Source of the DNA: an uncultured Propionibacteriaceae bacterium | GTDB taxonomy: Bacteria; Actinomycetota; Actinomycetes; Propionibacteriales; Propionibacteriaceae | DNA length: 45,239 nt | Assembly (NCBI GenBank): GCA_902805915.1 | Contig: CADCUO010000082.1 | Location: 1 to 45,239, forward strand | Direction of reading: 5' to 3' | In this document: piece by piece, positions 43,098 through 45,239 of the stretch | Layout of the letters: each line of letters starts with the position of its first letter | Numbering within the stretch: position 1 is the stretch's first letter | Notes under the pieces: model-generated | The model's input: only the letters and a program-made list of their open reading frames with translations | Told to the model about the DNA's origin: nothing | Databases searched by the model: none | Program-made: the position numbers and the translations under genes

Positions 43098-43448
43098 GTG
43101 CAGTTTCGGGTGACGGTGGGGCTGGGCCAGGACAGCGTGGACGCGGCGGTGCTCGAGAACCGTGCGGCCGTACTCCAGCAGCGTGTGGGTGGCCAGGGTG
43201 AAGGTGCCGGATCGGTCGTAGTCGTGGATCTGGTCAAGGCCGCCGTACAGCTGGTCGTTGTGGTGCAGGCAGAGGATGCGCTGGCCGCCGCACAACGGGC
43301 GCTGCAGGATGCCGGTCGCGGGCTTGAGGAAGCCGAGCTGAGCGCCCCCGGGAGCATCGTCACCGTGGAGGCGGAAGCCATTCCGGCGCCCGCGCAGGAC
43401 CACCCGCTGCGCCCACACCCGGCCCAAGGTGGCGCCGGCCAGGGTTGA
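43098..43448 (+). CDS. Small hypothetical protein
   Basis: A 116-residue protein of unknown function. The start at GTG 43098 is supported by a strong Shine-Dalgarno GAGGAGG five bases upstream, which decides this frame over overlapping minus-strand frames. The sequence has alternating beta and helical character (QFRVTVGLGQ, SVVVVDLVKAAVQLVVVVQA, EDALAAAQRALQDAG) and looks like a small alpha/beta protein. The last 20 residues are Pro/His/Gln-rich and low in complexity. It diverges from the DUF1707 operon and ends 7 bp from the convergent AraC gene. No family is recognised. Confidence 0.6.
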   Translation: MQFRVTVGLGQDSVDAAVLENRAAVLQQRVGGQGEGAGSVVVVDLVKAAVQLVVVVQAEDALAAAQRALQDAGRGLEEAELSAPGSIVTVEAEAIPAPAQDHPLRPHPAQGGAGQG

Positions 43449-43455
43449 GCCTGAT

Positions 43456-44307
43456 CTAGTGGGCATGCAGGGCAGCGAACGCTCCCGGCGTCATCGACGT
43501 CACTTTCGAGAAGTCGCGGATGAAGTGCGGCTGGTCGGCATATCCCAGCACCGCTGCCACCTCCCCCAGCGTCGTGGAATGACCTCGGAGCCTTTCGGCC
43601 GCCTCCTGCAATCTGCGACGCTGGATGAGCCACTTCGGCGTCAGCCCGAGCCGGCGGTGCACGAGCCGCTGCAGCGCGCGCTCGGACAGATCGAACTCGG
43701 CACAGACCTGCGCCACCCGAGTGACGTCGCTGTTCGTCTCGACGAAGGCCACCAGTTCGTTGACGAGCTTCCCCTCGGGATCGACCGGGAGAAACGGTCG
43801 GACTGCGTCGTTGTAAGCCGCCATGGCGCGTCGGTGCCCGTCAGGCGAGTCGGGGTCGGCGGCCATCGCGTCCCGGACCCGGTTGACGAGCAGTTCGCCG
43901 CTGGCGCCGAGGACATCAAACAGGTTGACGTATCTGTCGGTGAATGCGGCGACAGGTGCTTTTGCGATCAGGAAGCCAGCGGCCGGCGCACACATCACCC
44001 CGACGGCCCAGCCGTCACCGCTGAGGGTGGTCGTAGACAGACCCGATGTGACGCCGTAGAAGCGCGCGTACTCCTCGGAGACCACGAGCAGACATATGGG
44101 GTACTGCAGCACCTTCTGTGGCGCCTCCAGGCCGGGCGGTACCGACCAGGTCGGAATCCAGAACCGCTGCAGCAGGCCATCGAACTCAGGGCTTGCCTGG
44201 TAGCGATACATGACATGCGACGCGTCTCGCGGGTCCTTCAGATGCGCGCGTTCGATCTTGTCCAACGGGGTCGGGGGAGCATCGGTCGGGTCGCTGTCGG
44301 GTTTCAT
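43456..44307 (-). CDS. AraC-family transcriptional regulator
   Basis: A 283-residue regulator starting at ATG 44307 with TGAGG upstream. The N-terminal 150 residues (YRASPEFDGL-like start, FWIPTWSVPPG, VLQYPICLLVV) resemble the effector domain found in many actinobacterial AraC proteins. The C-terminal two-helix-turn-helix domain has FDLSERALQRLVHRRLGLTP, then LGEVAAVLGYADQPHFIRDF and a final VTSMTPGAF, the standard AraC signature. It is divergent from the TIGR03086-type gene with 36 bp between starts, making that gene the likely target. Confidence 0.92.
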   Translation of the reverse strand: MKPDSDPTDAPPTPLDKIERAHLKDPRDASHVMYRYQASPEFDGLLQRFWIPTWSVPPGLEAPQKVLQYPICLLVVSEEYARFYGVTSGLSTTTLSGDGWAVGVMCAPAAGFLIAKAPVAAFTDRYVNLFDVLGASGELLVNRVRDAMAADPDSPDGHRRAMAAYNDAVRPFLPVDPEGKLVNELVAFVETNSDVTRVAQVCAEFDLSERALQRLVHRRLGLTPKWLIQRRRLQEAAERLRGHSTTLGEVAAVLGYADQPHFIRDFSKVTSMTPGAFAALHAH

Positions 44308-44343
44308 CAATACCTCAGGTGTCGCACGACCTAGGTTCTTACC

Positions 44344-44892
44344 ATGAACAGCACAATGACACAGTACGAAGTAGCCCACCGGCCGCTGGCCGCCATCATC
44401 GACGCGGTACCTGCAGAGCGCTGGACGAACCCGTCACCGTGTGAGGACTGGTCGGCCCGCGACGTTGTTCGGCACCTGATGGAGACCCAACGGGACTTCT
44501 TCAGCGGCCGGGACATCGATATGGGTGCGGCGCCAGACGTCGACGCTGACCCGGCTACGGCATGGCGGGAGCACGCCAAGCGTGTCATCGAGGTGATCTC
44601 CGATGACGCTGTTCCGGGGACCGCGTACGACGGCTACTTCGGTCCGACCACCATCGGCGCAACGTTCGAGCAGTTCTACATCTGGGACATGGTGGTGCAC
44701 CGCTGGGACATCGCCCAGGCAGTCGGTGCGGACCCAGGTCTGTCTGAAGCCGAGCTCGACCGGATCGAGGGTGGTGCGGACAGCTTCGGCGAAGCGCTCT
44801 ACATGGACGGGATCTGCCGGCCAGGTGTCGAGCCACCCGCGGACGTGGACCGACAGGTACGTGTCCTTGCCCGGCTAGGAAGAAGGCCCTGA
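44344..44892 (+). CDS. TIGR03086-type DinB-fold metal-binding protein
   Basis: A 182-residue protein of the mycothiol-dependent maleylpyruvate isomerase-like group. RWTNPSPCEDWSARDVVRHLME (27-48) is the family signature, in which His44 would be a metal ligand. The later FEQFYIWDMVVHRWDIAQAVG supplies a second metal His and the closing helix. Members are thought to be mycothiol-linked transferases or of unknown function; mycothiol use is consistent with an actinobacterium. It is divergent from the AraC regulator and is followed 6 bp later by the end of a convergent dehydrogenase gene. Confidence 0.88.
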   Translation: MNSTMTQYEVAHRPLAAIIDAVPAERWTNPSPCEDWSARDVVRHLMETQRDFFSGRDIDMGAAPDVDADPATAWREHAKRVIEVISDDAVPGTAYDGYFGPTTIGATFEQFYIWDMVVHRWDIAQAVGADPGLSEAELDRIEGGADSFGEALYMDGICRPGVEPPADVDRQVRVLARLGRRP

Positions 44893-44898
44893 CAAGCC

Positions 44899-45239
44899 TT
44901 AGAAGCCGTCAGGGTGCTCGACGTGGTGGGGAACCATGTCGAAGCTGAGCATGGCAACGTCTCCAGGCAGCAGCAAGCTGTTGACGACGGTTTCGGCCAC
45001 GATGGTGGGATTCAGCATCCAGGGAGAGCGGTGCTGATGAAGACCGGTGTGCATCCCTCCGGGGTTGCTCACCAGCGTTGTGATGTCGTACTCGCGCAGC
45101 TCCAGGAACAGGCCTCGGGCGAGGGCGTTGAGATAGGACTTGGCGGCGGCATACATGGCGAGCCCCGCAGTTCCGGTGCGATGCATCGAGCCGGTGAAGA
45201 CGATCCGCCCGGCTCGTCGGGCACCCATCCGTTCCGCGA
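44899..45239 (-). CDS. Short-chain dehydrogenase/reductase, C-terminal part (runs off the window)
   Basis: The frame continues past the right edge (AERMGARRAG before GRIVFTGS), so only about the last 113 residues are seen. GRIVFTGS has the catalytic Ser region, and YAAAKSYLNALARGL carries the YxxxK catalytic pair. VSNPGGMHTGL follows at the cofactor-binding PG motif. These identify an NAD(P)-dependent SDR enzyme. The N-terminal Rossmann glycine motif is outside the window. The ATG at 45228 is internal and is not the start. Confidence 0.88.
   Translation of the reverse strand, partial: AERMGARRAGRIVFTGSMHRTGTAGLAMYAAAKSYLNALARGLFLELREYDITTLVSNPGGMHTGLHQHRSPWMLNPTIVAETVVNSLLLPGDVAMLSFDMVPHHVEHPDGF

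Noticed and set aside
42825-43633. Two long minus-strand frames opposite the gene at 43098-43448
   Set aside because: Their products are low-complexity His/Arg-rich without family motifs, while the plus strand has a strong ribosome site and better codon bias.

Overview
The window is high-GC DNA with short intergenic gaps, many GTG starts and genes on both strands, as expected of a chromosomal segment from an actinobacterium. Polyphosphate glucokinase, a mycothiol-type DinB-fold protein, a FadE5-like acyl-CoA dehydrogenase, actinobacterial Nei2 and a DUF222/HNH (13E12-type) remnant at the left edge all fit. My best guess is Propionibacteriales/Propionibacteriaceae (Microlunatus-like); this is an inference from gene content, not a marker-gene result. 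I see no rRNA, tRNA, CRISPR array, insertion sequence or prophage.

Layout. 1-4.2 kb: the tail of an HNH endonuclease, a FadE5-type acyl-CoA dehydrogenase with two similar 16-bp operator-like palindromes before it, a nucleotidyltransferase-fold protein and a LacI repressor. 4.4-8.3 kb: a GH36 alpha-galactosidase divergent from the repressor, a zinc-ribbon protein, a coiled-coil protein and an Lrp/AsnC regulator. 8.3-13.2 kb: a dimethylargininase-like hydrolase coupled to ornithine aminotransferase, divergent from the Lrp gene (an arginine/ornithine catabolic module), then an MFS exporter, a TagD-like cytidylyltransferase and a TetR regulator. 13.2-19.5 kb: a Tat-exported beta-propeller-like protein, a cytochrome P450, a frameshifted MarR gene coupled to a small unknown gene, a Gfo/Idh/MocA oxidoreductase, a 3-methyladenine glycosylase and a pyridine-nucleotide-disulfide oxidoreductase.

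19.7-29.6 kb holds envelope and core-metabolism genes: a secreted SH3b/M15-like protein, a small membrane protein, a divergent pair of beta-lactamase-fold hydrolase and GH3 NagZ (probable muropeptide recycling), an M50-type membrane protease, a DUF2243 protein, an HD-domain dNTPase, glucose-6-phosphate isomerase and a His/Gly-rich ribbon-helix-helix-like protein. 29.7-38.6 kb: a SnoaL-like protein coupled to a broken aminoglycoside-phosphotransferase-fold gene, a SanA/DUF218 protein, Nei2 DNA glycosylase, a glycogen-debranching-type glucosidase coupled to an aldo/keto reductase, argS, ppgK and an SRPBCC protein.

38.7-42.9 kb is the most unusual part. It is a tight minus-strand operon of two tandem DUF1707 proteins, a small bacterial-PH membrane protein and an 809-residue protein. 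That last protein joins a YdbT-like double-PH membrane region to a complete-looking APH-fold kinase domain. The operon looks like an envelope-sensing module with a kinase-like output domain. The fusion has to be separated from a possible single-base homopolymer artefact, because two other genes in the window carry single-base frameshifts. The right end holds a small unknown gene, an AraC regulator, a TIGR03086-type protein and a partial short-chain dehydrogenase.

No gene-free stretch exceeds 300 bases. Gaps of about 150-230 bases (4213-4405, 6783-6949, 12262-12492, 19542-19707, 25447-25624, 29609-29769, 42872-43097) are described through the sites found in them.
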